Source of the DNA: Sneathiella marina
GTDB taxonomy: Bacteria > Pseudomonadota > Alphaproteobacteria > Sneathiellales > Sneathiellaceae
Assembly: GCF_023746535.1 (NCBI RefSeq)
Contig: NZ_CP098747.1
Span: 186,001-250,000, forward strand
Reading direction: 5' to 3'
Length of the DNA stretch: 64,000 nt
Part shown: piece by piece, positions 53,080-62,265 of the stretch
Layout: every line of letters starts with the position of its first letter
Position numbering within the stretch: the stretch's first letter is position 1
Program-made: the position numbers and the translations under genes
Notes under the pieces: model-generated
Databases searched by the model: none
Seen by the model: only the letters and a program-made list of their open reading frames with translations
What the model was told of the DNA's origin: nothing

Positions 53080-54174
53080 ATGATGGAGTTGAGGGGATTG
53101 GAGAAATCATATGGTGGAAAGCCCGCCATAAAGGATTTATCCCTCGATATACACAAGAACGAGTATCTCACTCTGCTGGGGCCATCCGGATCAGGTAAAT
53201 CCACCTTGTTGCGCTTAATCGCCGGTCTGGAGCAGCCTGACAGAGGAGGTGTTTTTCTAGACAATGCAGCGCTGCTAAATATGCCTGCTCACATGCGAAA
53301 CTTGGGTTTCGTTCAACAAAAATACGCGCTTTTTCCACATATGGCCGTGTTTGATAATGTTGCGTTCGGATTACGGTATCGCCATTTAAATCCGCTTGAC
53401 GACGAAGCTGAGATCCGGACAAAAGTGATGGATATGCTAGAGCTCGTCGGCCTCTCCGACCTGGAAATGCGCAAAGTGGGTCAACTCTCAGGCGGTCAAA
53501 AGCAAAGGGTATCTGTCGCCCGAACACTTGTATGTGAGCCTAAAATCTGTCTTCTAGATGAGCCGTTGGGAGCACTGGATGCAAACCTTCGCGAGCGAAT
53601 GGCGATAGAATTACGCCGCATTAGAGCTGCTCTTGGAGTCACATTCCTTCATGTAACCGGAAACGAGACTGAAGCTCTTGCCATGGGCGATCGCGTAGTC
53701 GTTCTGGATAATGGGTGTATTCGACAAGTTGATATACCTGAGAAAATATTTACCAAACCGACTTCGATCCAAGTTGCAAAATTTGTCAATGCTTACAATT
53801 TGTTTCCCGGCAAAGGACGACCAGAGAAATTTGAATACTGTGACCATAAATTTCCACTACGCGGAGATGCCGGCGCAGCTCGCTACTACGGCATTAGATA
53901 TGACCAGATGCGGGTCTCCTATCAAAATGACGGTCAAGCAGGTTTATCAGCAAAATTTGTCACCAGTGAATTCGAAGGCGCACGTATCAAGTATTTTTTT
54001 GAATGTCCTGACGTCGGCGTGTTTGAGGCGGAAGTACATCTTGGTGAGGAGGGGCTAGGACGCCTTCAACAAGGAGAGGAATATTACGTTTCATGGGATC
54101 CGAACCAGGCGCTGCTATTTGATGGAGCAGGAGAACTTATGAGCGGGTTCGGCGCGACGGAGGGTTTACAATGA
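53080..54174 (+). CDS. PotA-like ABC ATPase lacking the H-loop histidine
   Basis: About 364 aa. Walker A GPSGSGKSTLLRLIAG, Q-loop FVQQKYALFPHM, signature LSGGQKQRVSVARTL, Walker B ICLLDEPLGALD, then a C-terminal TOBE-like regulatory domain. The H-loop, normally VTHDQxEA, reads HVTGNETEA: Gly194 takes the place of the switch histidine. The second ATPase of the cluster (58801) has it. The start at 53080 is preferred over 53008, which would lie inside the promoter spacer. It overlaps the first permease gene by four bases. Confidence 0.9.
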   Translation: MMELRGLEKSYGGKPAIKDLSLDIHKNEYLTLLGPSGSGKSTLLRLIAGLEQPDRGGVFLDNAALLNMPAHMRNLGFVQQKYALFPHMAVFDNVAFGLRYRHLNPLDDEAEIRTKVMDMLELVGLSDLEMRKVGQLSGGQKQRVSVARTLVCEPKICLLDEPLGALDANLRERMAIELRRIRAALGVTFLHVTGNETEALAMGDRVVVLDNGCIRQVDIPEKIFTKPTSIQVAKFVNAYNLFPGKGRPEKFEYCDHKFPLRGDAGAARYYGIRYDQMRVSYQNDGQAGLSAKFVTSEFEGARIKYFFECPDVGVFEAEVHLGEEGLGRLQQGEEYYVSWDPNQALLFDGAGELMSGFGATEGLQ

Positions 54175-55085
54175 CTGACATAAAAACTCCCTCCGTAAGT
54201 AACTTTGACCAAGAAACTCCAGTTACTGCAGCGAATAATGCGAGAAAGAAAAGCCATTTTCTGTTGTTGGCGCCCGGTGTTTTCTGGATGATCCTCTTTC
54301 TTGTCATTCCTCTGGCGATGATGGTTTATGTGAGCTTTTGGACGCAAACAACCTTTGCTGTTAATCCCACTCTTACTGCGAAATCCTGGATAACGTTCTT
54401 TTCGTCAGAGACCTATGTGAACGCGTTGCTTAGGACAGGCAGACTCTGGCTGACTGTTCTCGTACTAACATTTGTTATTGGGTATCCTGTCGCTCTTTTT
54501 GTCGGGCAGCTCGTTCGCTCCGAAACTCTACGTACAATTTTGCTCGTGACATGTGTCATCCCATTTTGGACATCTTTCTTGATACGCGTATTGGCATGGC
54601 GGCCAATGCTTGGAAAGGAAGGTGCCGTAAATATACTGCTACAAAAATTCGGCCTGATCTCAACGCCGATCGATGTTCTTTTGTTTACAGAGTTTTCAGT
54701 CGTCATTGGTCTGGTACAGATTTATGTCGTGTTCATGGTTGGACCCATCGCCTTCATGCTTGGCCGCATAGATCACAGCCTTTTAGAGGCAGCTAGAGAT
54801 CTTGGCGCGTCAACTTGGACAATATTTCGCAAGATAATATTTCCCCTAAGCCTCCCTGGCGTCGCAGTCGGAGCGATTTTCGTTTCAGTAATGGTACTGG
54901 GTGAATTCGCTACGCCTGCGGCGTTATCCGGAAGGAAAGTAAACTTGCTCGGAAATATAATTGTAACGCAGGTTGGATCCTTGAAGTGGGCATTTGCGGC
55001 TGTTGTTGGTGTCGTTTTAACTATCGTGATGGCGCTGGTAATCACAGCCTTGCTCCGCATCGTCAATCTTAGAAAAGAGCTATGA
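54171..55085 (+). CDS. Polyamine/opine-type ABC permease (PotB-like)
   Basis: A 304-aa permease with six helices and a polar N-terminus. Marks are APGVFWMILFLVIPLAMMVY, YPVALFVGQLVRSETLRTIL, and the ATPase-contact EAA loop LLEAARDLGASTWTIFRKII. It forms the channel with the next permease and is nine bases from it. The surrounding binding proteins suggest a cationic or amide-type substrate, unidentified. Confidence 0.92.
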   Translation: MTDIKTPSVSNFDQETPVTAANNARKKSHFLLLAPGVFWMILFLVIPLAMMVYVSFWTQTTFAVNPTLTAKSWITFFSSETYVNALLRTGRLWLTVLVLTFVIGYPVALFVGQLVRSETLRTILLVTCVIPFWTSFLIRVLAWRPMLGKEGAVNILLQKFGLISTPIDVLLFTEFSVVIGLVQIYVVFMVGPIAFMLGRIDHSLLEAARDLGASTWTIFRKIIFPLSLPGVAVGAIFVSVMVLGEFATPAALSGRKVNLLGNIIVTQVGSLKWAFAAVVGVVLTIVMALVITALLRIVNLRKEL

Positions 55086-55094
55086 GGATCAGCC

Positions 55095-55952
55095 ATGTAT
55101 CATCTTAATGGGCTTCGCTGGGTTCTCGGTTGTTTTACGGCCTTGTTTCTGGTTTTCCTCTATGGGCCATTTGTCGTCATGACAATCTTGAGCTTCCAGC
55201 AAGGGCCGGAAGGGGGCCCGCAATTTCCCATAATCGAATGGTCAACCTTCTGGTATAAGCATGTGCTTTCCATTGCAGAGCCGTCAAGGGTCGCGCCGCT
55301 TCCCATAGGTGATGCATTGTTGCGTTCATTGACATTGGCTTTTGCGACAATGGTTGTGGCTACCCTTTTGGGAACTTTATCAGCGCAAGCCTTCCGTCGT
55401 AACTTCAAGGGATCTGGCGTCGTTTTCTACCTCATCGTCCTCGGAATGATGGTGCCTGGTGTGTTGCTCGGATTAGGTATGGCACTCGTGGCTGATCAAT
55501 TCGATATTGCGCGCACATGGTGGGGTACAGCCTTTGCCCTTCATGTTGTCTATACGTTTCCTTTTGCCTTCCTCGTTATGTTGGCCATATTCAATCGCTT
55601 CGATAAAACCCTCGAAGAAGCATCATGGATGCTTGGTGTAAATCCGGTCAAAACTTTCCGAAAAGTTACGTTTCCAATGATTTTTCCGGGAGTGCTGTCC
55701 TCAATGTTATTTGCCTTCACTTTGAGCTATGACGAGTTTCCAAGAACCCTGTTTACCGGTGGTTCCGAGGCAACAATGCCGATCGCCATTTATGGCACCT
55801 TCTCTGTTGAAATTCATCCAAACCTGTTTGCCTTTGGTGTCTTGACCACATTGGCTTCGTTCGCTCTTTTGACAATTTATGGCGTGCTTATGGCGCTATC
55901 CGTCCGCCGATCAAAAATTCAAAGCTCCGGCCTGCAGGAGGAAATTGCGTGA
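55095..55952 (+). CDS. Polyamine/opine-type ABC permease (PotC-like)
   Basis: A 285-aa six-helix permease. LRWVLGCFTALFLVFLYGPF starts it and FQQGPEGGPQFPIIEW matches the PotC-type periplasmic loop. The EAA loop is LEEASWMLGVNPVKTFRKVT. It overlaps the following SDR gene by four bases. Only this one pair of permeases exists for two ATPases and two binding proteins. Confidence 0.92.
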   Translation: MYHLNGLRWVLGCFTALFLVFLYGPFVVMTILSFQQGPEGGPQFPIIEWSTFWYKHVLSIAEPSRVAPLPIGDALLRSLTLAFATMVVATLLGTLSAQAFRRNFKGSGVVFYLIVLGMMVPGVLLGLGMALVADQFDIARTWWGTAFALHVVYTFPFAFLVMLAIFNRFDKTLEEASWMLGVNPVKTFRKVTFPMIFPGVLSSMLFAFTLSYDEFPRTLFTGGSEATMPIAIYGTFSVEIHPNLFAFGVLTTLASFALLTIYGVLMALSVRRSKIQSSGLQEEIA

Positions 55953-56695
55953 CGAGATTATCTGAAAAACTGGCAGTCGTGACCGGCGCAGGTGCAGGCA
56001 TTGGTCGCGCGATTGCATATCGCTTGTCGGAAGAGGGGGCAAAAGTAGTTGTTACTGATCTCAACATTGAGGCGGCCGAAGAAACGGCGAAACAAATAAT
56101 TGCTGCGGGAAATACAGCTTTGGCTGTTCAAGGAGATGTTGCCTCCTCGGTTGATGTTGAAAAGGCGTTTGCGATTTGTGAGGCGGCCTGGGGCAGCTGC
56201 AATCTTCTTGTTAATAATGCCGGAATTGCCCAGCAGATTTCGTTTGTCGATATGAAAATTGAAGACTGGGATCGGATGATGTCAGTTCATCTTCGCGGCT
56301 GCTTCCTTTCCTGTCGTCGAGCGATCCCGACGATGTGTAAATCAAGGGACGGTGTAATCGTCAATATTGCCTCACAGCTTGGCCAGATCGGCGGGGTTGA
56401 GCTTGCCCATTACTCAGCTGCGAAAGCTGGAATTATTGGTTTTACGAAGGCTTTGGCGCGTGAAATCTCAAATACCGGCGTACGGGTAAACGCTGTCGCA
56501 CCTGGGCCAATAAACACTGAGCTAGTGACTTCACTCTCGGAGGACTGGCGGAAAACAAAGGCGGAAGAATTGCCCCTGGGGCGCTTCGGCGAACCTGAGG
56601 ACGTTGCCGCAACGGTTGCCTTTTTGGCTTCTGAAGATGCGCGAATTTATGTCGGACAAACTCTAGGCCCAAATTCGGGCGATGTAATGCTTTGA
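55949..56695 (+). CDS. Short-chain dehydrogenase/reductase
   Basis: A 248-aa SDR starting at GTG. The cofactor loop is VTGAGAGIGRAIAYRLS with VVTDLN (Asp in the second strand, so probably NAD). NNAGIA follows. The active site is NIASQLGQIGG with [10 protein letters not shown], and VNAVAPGPINTELV is the usual late block. Paralogous to the next gene. Its tight coupling to the permease gene suggests that it oxidises the imported compound. Confidence 0.92.
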   Translation: MTRLSEKLAVVTGAGAGIGRAIAYRLSEEGAKVVVTDLNIEAAEETAKQIIAAGNTALAVQGDVASSVDVEKAFAICEAAWGSCNLLVNNAGIAQQISFVDMKIEDWDRMMSVHLRGCFLSCRRAIPTMCKSRDGVIVNIASQLGQIGGVELAHYSAAKAGIIGFTKALAREISNTGVRVNAVAPGPINTELVTSLSEDWRKTKAEELPLGRFGEPEDVAATVAFLASEDARIYVGQTLGPNSGDVML

Positions 56696-56707
56696 GGAGA
56701 TAACCAA

Positions 56708-57469
56708 GTGAGCGAAAAGAAAACGGTACTCATTACTGGCGCCGGAATTGGCATAGGCCGAGCGACTGCCAAAGCTTTTGGTGCCGCTGGATACCGTGTT
56801 TTTGTTACCGATATCCTGAAGGCTGAAGGTAATCAAGTTGCTGAAGAAATTAATGAGGCTGGTGGTACGGCCGAATTTAACAAACTGGACGTTCGATCGA
56901 CAGGGCAGGTAAATGCTTTGGTCGCATCAATTGAAAAGATGTGGGGCGCGCTTGACGTTGTGGTTGGGAATGCTGGCATTGCACATAGAGTTCCACTTGG
57001 CGAAATGACAGACCAAAAATGGGATGAGACGTTTGATATAGATCTTAAAGGAATTTTTCGCGTCGTTCGAGCAACTGCGCCGACTATGAGGGCGGCAGGT
57101 AAAGGCTCGGTCATAGCAGTCTCGTCGATCATGGGAGTCGCTTATGGATGGGATGAACATGCCCATTATTCCGCGGCTAAAGCTGGAGTGGTCGGCCTTG
57201 TTCGTGCGCTCGCTGTAGAATTTGCGCAAGAAGGAGTCCGGGTGAACGGAATCGCGCCTGGGTATATCAAAAGTGCTCAAACCCTTTCCGAACAACATTC
57301 TCTTGGGCCGGAAGGTTTAGAGAAAGCCGCGGAATTTATTCCGATGGGCAGGGTCGGCCAGCCAGAAGAAATTGCCGACGTCATCTTATTTTTAGCTTCC
57401 AACGCCGCCCGGTACATGACTGGTCAGACCGTGGTCGTCGATGGAGGTTTGCTAGTGGGTAGATACTGA
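56708..57469 (+). CDS. Short-chain dehydrogenase/reductase
   Basis: A 253-aa SDR starting at GTG after GAGGAG. Seen are [42 protein letters not shown], then [19 protein letters not shown] and [11 protein letters not shown] with the Ser-Tyr-Lys set, [12 protein letters not shown], and [16 protein letters not shown] at the end. It is 12 bases downstream of the other SDR. Two consecutive dehydrogenases fit a stepwise or stereo-inverting oxidation of one substrate. Confidence 0.92.
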   Translation: MSEKKTVLITGAGIGIGRATAKAFGAAGYRVFVTDILKAEGNQVAEEINEAGGTAEFNKLDVRSTGQVNALVASIEKMWGALDVVVGNAGIAHRVPLGEMTDQKWDETFDIDLKGIFRVVRATAPTMRAAGKGSVIAVSSIMGVAYGWDEHAHYSAAKAGVVGLVRALAVEFAQEGVRVNGIAPGYIKSAQTLSEQHSLGPEGLEKAAEFIPMGRVGQPEEIADVILFLASNAARYMTGQTVVVDGGLLVGRY

Positions 57470-57512
57470 TCAGTCATAACCAATTTTAACTCTACTAACG
57501 GGGAGATAAAAC

Positions 57513-58733
57513 ATGAATAACAAGTTTTCACTAAATCGCAGACAGTTACTGGCAGGCGCCGGTACTGCAGCAGTTATTGGGGGGGCGGGATTGTTAAACA
57601 GCCAGTCCGCTTTCGCTGCAAATCTTGGTGACCAGAGCCTCCGCACTGTTGGCCTTTCAGTCACCGTTCAGGAACGAATACTGAATGATTTCAAGAGTAA
57701 ATCCGGTGTTGGCGATGTCAGCGGGAAAGCTGATATTTTTCCGAATACACAAACGGAACTCTTGTCCGGTTCAGATGCTTACGATGTTTGGGAGACGATT
57801 GGCGAACGATTGCCTGCGATGACGTCAACCGGCACAATCCGACCTGTTCCTACAAGTAAGCTTTCTAATTGGGGAAATATCCGGGACACATTTACCAAAG
57901 TCGACCCGCGAATGGAGCCGCGAGCTCAAATCTCCGGCCAAATTTGGGCCGACGCAGATAAAACAGAACTGTGGATGGTCCCAACTGTCTATAATTATGA
58001 CTCCATAGGGTATCGTCCGGATCTTGTGAGCGCCGAGGAAGCGAATACATGGACTGCGTTATTCGATCCTAAATTCAAAGGGAAAACCGGACTGAACGTT
58101 GATCCGTTGATTGCTTTCGGGCAAGCGATACTGGCCATGAATTCACTAGGTCTTCTGGAGGTTCCAAACCCAGGAAATCCAAATATCGAGGAAATAGACG
58201 AAGCTGCCAAATTCCTTATCGCTAAGAAAAAGGAAGGCCAGTTCCGAGCGCTTTGGGGCGATTTCGGCGAATTGGTCAATCTACTGGCCTCAGGCGAAAT
58301 GATTTTGGCTGACGCGTGGCAACCAGCAGTAATGGCCGTTAAAGCTCAAGGTATTCCGTGCTCGTATGCCGTGCCAAAAGAAGGGTATCGAGGATGGGCA
58401 ATCGGGATTTCGGCAATATCAAACTCACCGAATATTGATGCCGTTGAAGCTTATGCGGATTACTGGCTGTCCGGTCCCCCCGCCGTAACGGTATCGGAAC
58501 AGGGGTATTACTCTCCGACAACAAATGTCAAAGAAGCGATGGACCCTGACAAATACGCATTCTGGTACGAGGGAAAGCCTTGGGTTGGTGCACCAGAACG
58601 CGGCATTAAGGATGGCGATTTACGTGATGGTGGTTCCCTAAAAGAACGCGCGTCTCATGTAAACTACTGGCATCAATGGCCCGACGAATATGACCATCTT
58701 ATTTTGCGCTGGGACGAATTCCTAAGCGCCTAA
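57513..58733 (+). CDS. PotD-like ABC substrate-binding protein with twin-arginine signal
   Basis: A 406-aa binding protein. The leader has NRRQLLAGAGTAAVIGGAGL, a twin-arginine-type signal with cleavage after AFA. The mature part includes SDAYDVWETIGERLPAM, MVPTVYNYDSIGYRPDLV, and YWHQWPDEYDHLILRWDEF. The family covers polyamine- and opine-binding proteins. It is the secreted partner of the permease pair and a paralogue of the leaderless protein at 50635. A hairpin follows it before the second ATPase. Confidence 0.92.
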   Translation: MNNKFSLNRRQLLAGAGTAAVIGGAGLLNSQSAFAANLGDQSLRTVGLSVTVQERILNDFKSKSGVGDVSGKADIFPNTQTELLSGSDAYDVWETIGERLPAMTSTGTIRPVPTSKLSNWGNIRDTFTKVDPRMEPRAQISGQIWADADKTELWMVPTVYNYDSIGYRPDLVSAEEANTWTALFDPKFKGKTGLNVDPLIAFGQAILAMNSLGLLEVPNPGNPNIEEIDEAAKFLIAKKKEGQFRALWGDFGELVNLLASGEMILADAWQPAVMAVKAQGIPCSYAVPKEGYRGWAIGISAISNSPNIDAVEAYADYWLSGPPAVTVSEQGYYSPTTNVKEAMDPDKYAFWYEGKPWVGAPERGIKDGDLRDGGSLKERASHVNYWHQWPDEYDHLILRWDEFLSA

Positions 58734-58741
58734 GAAACGAT

Positions 58742-58770
58742 GCGGGAGATGGTTTATCGCCATCTCCCGC
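58742..58770 (+). repeat. Intra-operon hairpin
   Basis: GCGGGAGATGG (58742-58752) pairs perfectly with CCATCTCCCGC (58760-58770), with a seven-base loop and no T run. In this place, after a binding-protein gene, such a stem usually protects the upstream message so that more binding protein is made. Confidence 0.75.
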
Positions 58771-58800
58771 GTAGAAATTGCCTGTAAATTTAGACGTGGA

Positions 58801-59922
58801 ATGATCGATAAAATGGCCGATTTTGATCTCGAATTAATCAAACTTTCTAAAACGTACCCGGGTGGCGCTGTTGCTGTAAAGGAGTTCGATTTAGAGGTGG
58901 AACGTGGTGAGTTTGTCTCATTCGTAGGGCCATCAGGCTGTGGAAAAACGACAACTCTGCGGATGATAGCCGGCCTGGAAGACATTACTTCTGGAAAAAT
59001 TCAAATCCGTGGTGAGGATGTTACTAAAGTTCCGACCGAAAAACGGCCGACATCTACAATTTTCCAAAACTATGCAATTTTCCCTCATATGACGGTGCGT
59101 CAAAACATTGAATTTGGCCTCAATGTCAGAAAAATGACAACTAATGTTATCAATAAACGAGTAGGGGACATTCTCGAAAAGCTGGATCTTGGTGATGTTG
59201 CAAATGCCAAGGAAGAATCACTTTCAGGCGGGCAAAAACAACGCCTTGCTCTCGCGCGAAGCCTGGTTATCGAGCCCGAAATTTTGCTGCTTGATGAGCC
59301 GCTTGGAGCATTGGATGCCAATCTAAGAAGATCTATTCAGGAAGAACTTAAACTTCTGCAACGTAGTCTCGGAATTACGTTCATATTTGTAACTCATGCA
59401 CAATCGGAAGCTCTGTCTCTATCCGATAGAATAGTCGTCATGAATGCAGGAGAGGTGGAGCAAATCTCCGATCCCCTGGAGCTATATACGAGACCACAAA
59501 CACCGTTTGTAGCAAAATTTGTGGGTTCAAACTTGATTTTTCCGGCGCGGTTCGAAGCGATGTTGGATGAGAATGCTGCTGTTTCGACCGACATCGGAAG
59601 TTTTGATGGTATGCCGGTATTTGACAGGTCCTCATGTAAAAAAGGAGAGACCGTATCATTGGTAATTCCATCTGAATTTATAGATGTTTTTCCCTCTGAG
59701 AAAGCCATTTACAAGGATAATTGTAACTACCTCAAAGGGACACTCTCTGAGGTCGATTTTGTCGGTCGAGATGCCTACCTTTCCATTGTGCTTTCTAATA
59801 ATCAGCCGATCAGACTGCAGAGTGACGCGACAGCGATACGGTCACGCAATCTTACTCCTGGGGGGCCAGTGGATATGCAATGGCGTAGGCAAAGAGCAAC
59901 AGTTGTATTGGGCCATGCATGA
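58801..59922 (+). CDS. PotA-like ABC ATPase, canonical motifs
   Basis: A 373-aa ATPase. Walker A GPSGCGKTTTLRMIAG, FQNYAIFPHMTVRQNIEFG, signature LSGGQKQRLALARSL, Walker B ILLLDEPLGALD and a complete H-loop FVTHAQSEALSLSD (His199). A C-terminal OB-like domain follows. With the other ATPase (53080), whose H-loop is degenerate, it could form a mixed pair on the single permease dimer. Confidence 0.92.
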   Translation: MIDKMADFDLELIKLSKTYPGGAVAVKEFDLEVERGEFVSFVGPSGCGKTTTLRMIAGLEDITSGKIQIRGEDVTKVPTEKRPTSTIFQNYAIFPHMTVRQNIEFGLNVRKMTTNVINKRVGDILEKLDLGDVANAKEESLSGGQKQRLALARSLVIEPEILLLDEPLGALDANLRRSIQEELKLLQRSLGITFIFVTHAQSEALSLSDRIVVMNAGEVEQISDPLELYTRPQTPFVAKFVGSNLIFPARFEAMLDENAAVSTDIGSFDGMPVFDRSSCKKGETVSLVIPSEFIDVFPSEKAIYKDNCNYLKGTLSEVDFVGRDAYLSIVLSNNQPIRLQSDATAIRSRNLTPGGPVDMQWRRQRATVVLGHA

Positions 59923-59994
59923 ATATTGATGAGCGGTTTCGGCAATAGCCTAAGAGTTTTGACTAAATGATAACCTTCAAAATGGAGAAAAAGA

Positions 59995-60876
59995 ATGACG
60001 AAAGAAATCTTGTGCGCGTTTGGGGTAGATGTGGATGCGGTTGGCGGTTGGTTGGGATCCTATGGCGGGGAAGATAGCCCATGTGATATTTCCCGCGGCA
60101 TGTTTGCCGGCGAAGTGGGGTCAATGAGAATTCTGGAGTTGTTTGAGCGTTGGGGAATTAAATCCACGTGGTTTGTACCTGGCCATTCTTTGGAAACTTT
60201 CCCTAAAGAAATGGCGGCAGTCGCCGCGGCTGGGCATGAAATAGGAATGCATGGTTATAGCCATGAAAATCCCATTGCCATGACACCTGAGCAAGAAGAA
60301 GCGGTAATGGATAAATCCATTCAACTTATTGAAGATCTTTGTGGACGACGTCCAACGGGATATGTTGCTCCTTGGTGGGAGTTTTCTCATGTTACCAACG
60401 AACTATTGCTGAAAAAGGGGATAAAATACGACCATTCCCTCATGCACCGAGATTTCACTCCTTATTATGTGCGCGTTGGAGATAGTTGGACAAAAATTGA
60501 TTACTCCAAAAAAGCGGAAGAGTGGATGAAGCCTTTGGTACGCGGAGAAGAGTCAGATCTCATTGAAATTCCATGTAGCTGGAATTTAGATGATCTCCCG
60601 CCAATGATGTTTATAAAGGCTGCGCCGAATAGTCATGGTTTTGTAAATCCTCGGGATCTCGAACAAATGTGGCGCGATCAATTCGACTGGGTTTATCGCG
60701 AAATGGATTATGGTGTCCTCACCTTCACAATTCATCCCGATGTTTCTGGTAAGCCACATGTATTGATGATGCTGGAACGACTTTATAATCATATTATAAG
60801 TCATCCAGGCGTCAAATTCACGACATTTGACGCGATCGCCGATGATTTTGCGGCGCGCTCTCCTCGCGTGAAATAA
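59995..60876 (+). CDS. Polysaccharide deacetylase (CE4/NodB) family, cytoplasmic PuuE-like
   Basis: A 293-aa metal hydrolase with no signal peptide. CE4-type motifs: [13 protein letters not shown] with the metal/catalytic Asp pair, [14 protein letters not shown] with the two metal histidines, [20 protein letters not shown] and [16 protein letters not shown] with the late His. Cytosolic members of this shape act on small rings (allantoinase PuuE, cyclic imidase) and not on polysaccharide. Next to an amidase and a CobW chaperone, ring opening of a small amide or imide is the better guess. Confidence 0.88.
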   Translation: MTKEILCAFGVDVDAVGGWLGSYGGEDSPCDISRGMFAGEVGSMRILELFERWGIKSTWFVPGHSLETFPKEMAAVAAAGHEIGMHGYSHENPIAMTPEQEEAVMDKSIQLIEDLCGRRPTGYVAPWWEFSHVTNELLLKKGIKYDHSLMHRDFTPYYVRVGDSWTKIDYSKKAEEWMKPLVRGEESDLIEIPCSWNLDDLPPMMFIKAAPNSHGFVNPRDLEQMWRDQFDWVYREMDYGVLTFTIHPDVSGKPHVLMMLERLYNHIISHPGVKFTTFDAIADDFAARSPRVK

Positions 60877-60895
60877 TTTCGAAAGAGATAATCAG

Positions 60896-61219
60896 ATGTG
60901 CGGGCTTTGTGGATTGTTGGGCATTGATCACTGGACAGAAACTTCAGCTAATGCCGAGGTTTTTTCCGGTGATATTGAACGGTCAATTCGTCATGAGCGT
61001 GCACATCGCGTATTACTTCTTAACAAAGCGCTGGCGCCTGTACGCATGAAAGCCAGAGATTTTCAGGCGTCCAGCTACATTATATCCTCTTCGACAGGTC
61101 GATCGGAGATAGTCCATGATATTCAAGCATTATGGTTGGCTGTGGAAAAAATGGGCTCGAAGCCTGTTGACCCTCTGAGTGCAGAATATCTTGATCAGCT
61201 TTCCAAGGGCCAGCCATGA
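60896..61219 (+). CDS. Small protein with N-terminal CxxC, CobW-associated
   Basis: A 107-aa protein I cannot name. It starts MCGLCGLLGIDHW: the two cysteines at 2 and 5 form a CxxC, and the exposed Cys2 also recalls the start of class II glutamine amidotransferases, although the rest of that domain is missing. The middle is basic (RSIRHERAHRVLLLNKAL) and the last part is helical. It overlaps the CobW gene by four bases, a strong sign of a shared task, possibly metal transfer. Confidence 0.75.
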   Translation: MCGLCGLLGIDHWTETSANAEVFSGDIERSIRHERAHRVLLLNKALAPVRMKARDFQASSYIISSSTGRSEIVHDIQALWLAVEKMGSKPVDPLSAEYLDQLSKGQP

Positions 61220-62265
61220 TACCTGTAAATATTGTTACCGGTTTTCTGGGTTCAGGAAAAACGACATTGTTACGAGAAGTATTGGGCCGACCGGAATATG
61301 CGGATACGGCTGTAATCGTCAACGAGTTTGGAGAGATTGGCCTGGATCATTTCTTGCTGGAGGAAGTGGAAGAAGGAATTCTGCTCCTGCAATCGGGATG
61401 TATATGCTGTACAATTCGATCAGACTTACAGGAGACAATCCGAAGTCTTCAAAAACGAGCTGGTGATGGTCTCATTCCGAAATTTAGGCGGTTAATAATA
61501 GAGACCACAGGTATCGCGGATCCCGCTCCGATCGTCTCAACCATCAGCTCCGATCCACTTATTAGTAAACATTTTTACCTTGCAAATATTGTGTGTACCG
61601 TGGATGGCCTCTCGGGAGCATCAAGCCTTGCGAGCGCACCGGAGGCTTTTAAACAGGCGGCTGTTGCTGACCGGATTCTGGTCACCAAATCGGATCTTAC
61701 CGAGATCGACATATTGGTGAAAATAGAGAAAACCTTGCGTCACCTAAACCCTACTGCATCAATCCAAAGATCCAGCGGTGCGGAATTTGATACGAAGCAT
61801 TTATTTTCTCAAGATGTTTTTGTCAGCAACGCGGAAGCAGAAGATGTTCTCACAAAGTTGGACCGCCACCTTAAAGGATCGGCATCAATTCAGGACCCTC
61901 TGAAAATTTTGCATGATATTTCTAGCTTCAGCCTCGAATTTCCGGGGTCAATTGATTGGATTGCATTTGGTGTTTGGTTGACGGCCACACTTCATGTGCA
62001 TGGGGAAAATATCCTCCGTGTAAAAGGTATTCTCAACACCCGTGAATCTGCTGAGCCGGTTTTTATCAATGGCGTTCAGCATACCATGCACCCACCGATA
62101 CATATGGATCGTTGGCCAAACGGCGAGCGAACATCACGCATAATTTTCATAACACGTGGCATAAAAAAGGATATTGTTCAACGGTCACTTCATGCTTTTC
62201 TATCTGCGGCAGATAAAGAATATAGACAAAATGAACTTGCTGATCTCACGACTTTCAGGACCTGA
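61216..62265 (+). CDS. CobW/P47K-family GTP-binding metal chaperone
   Basis: A 349-aa G3E GTPase. Walker A is TGFLGSGKTTLLREVLG. NEFGEIGLDHFLLEE is the switch I region, and the metal site is the CxCC of LLQSGCICCTIRSDL. The Walker B/D block is RRLIIETTGIADPAPI and LVTKSDLTEID gives guanine specificity. A CobW C-terminal domain ends it. Members load zinc or cobalt into target enzymes. In this operon the target could be the deacetylase-like hydrolase. It abuts the amidase gene directly. Confidence 0.93.
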   Translation: MIPVNIVTGFLGSGKTTLLREVLGRPEYADTAVIVNEFGEIGLDHFLLEEVEEGILLLQSGCICCTIRSDLQETIRSLQKRAGDGLIPKFRRLIIETTGIADPAPIVSTISSDPLISKHFYLANIVCTVDGLSGASSLASAPEAFKQAAVADRILVTKSDLTEIDILVKIEKTLRHLNPTASIQRSSGAEFDTKHLFSQDVFVSNAEAEDVLTKLDRHLKGSASIQDPLKILHDISSFSLEFPGSIDWIAFGVWLTATLHVHGENILRVKGILNTRESAEPVFINGVQHTMHPPIHMDRWPNGERTSRIIFITRGIKKDIVQRSLHAFLSAADKEYRQNELADLTTFRT

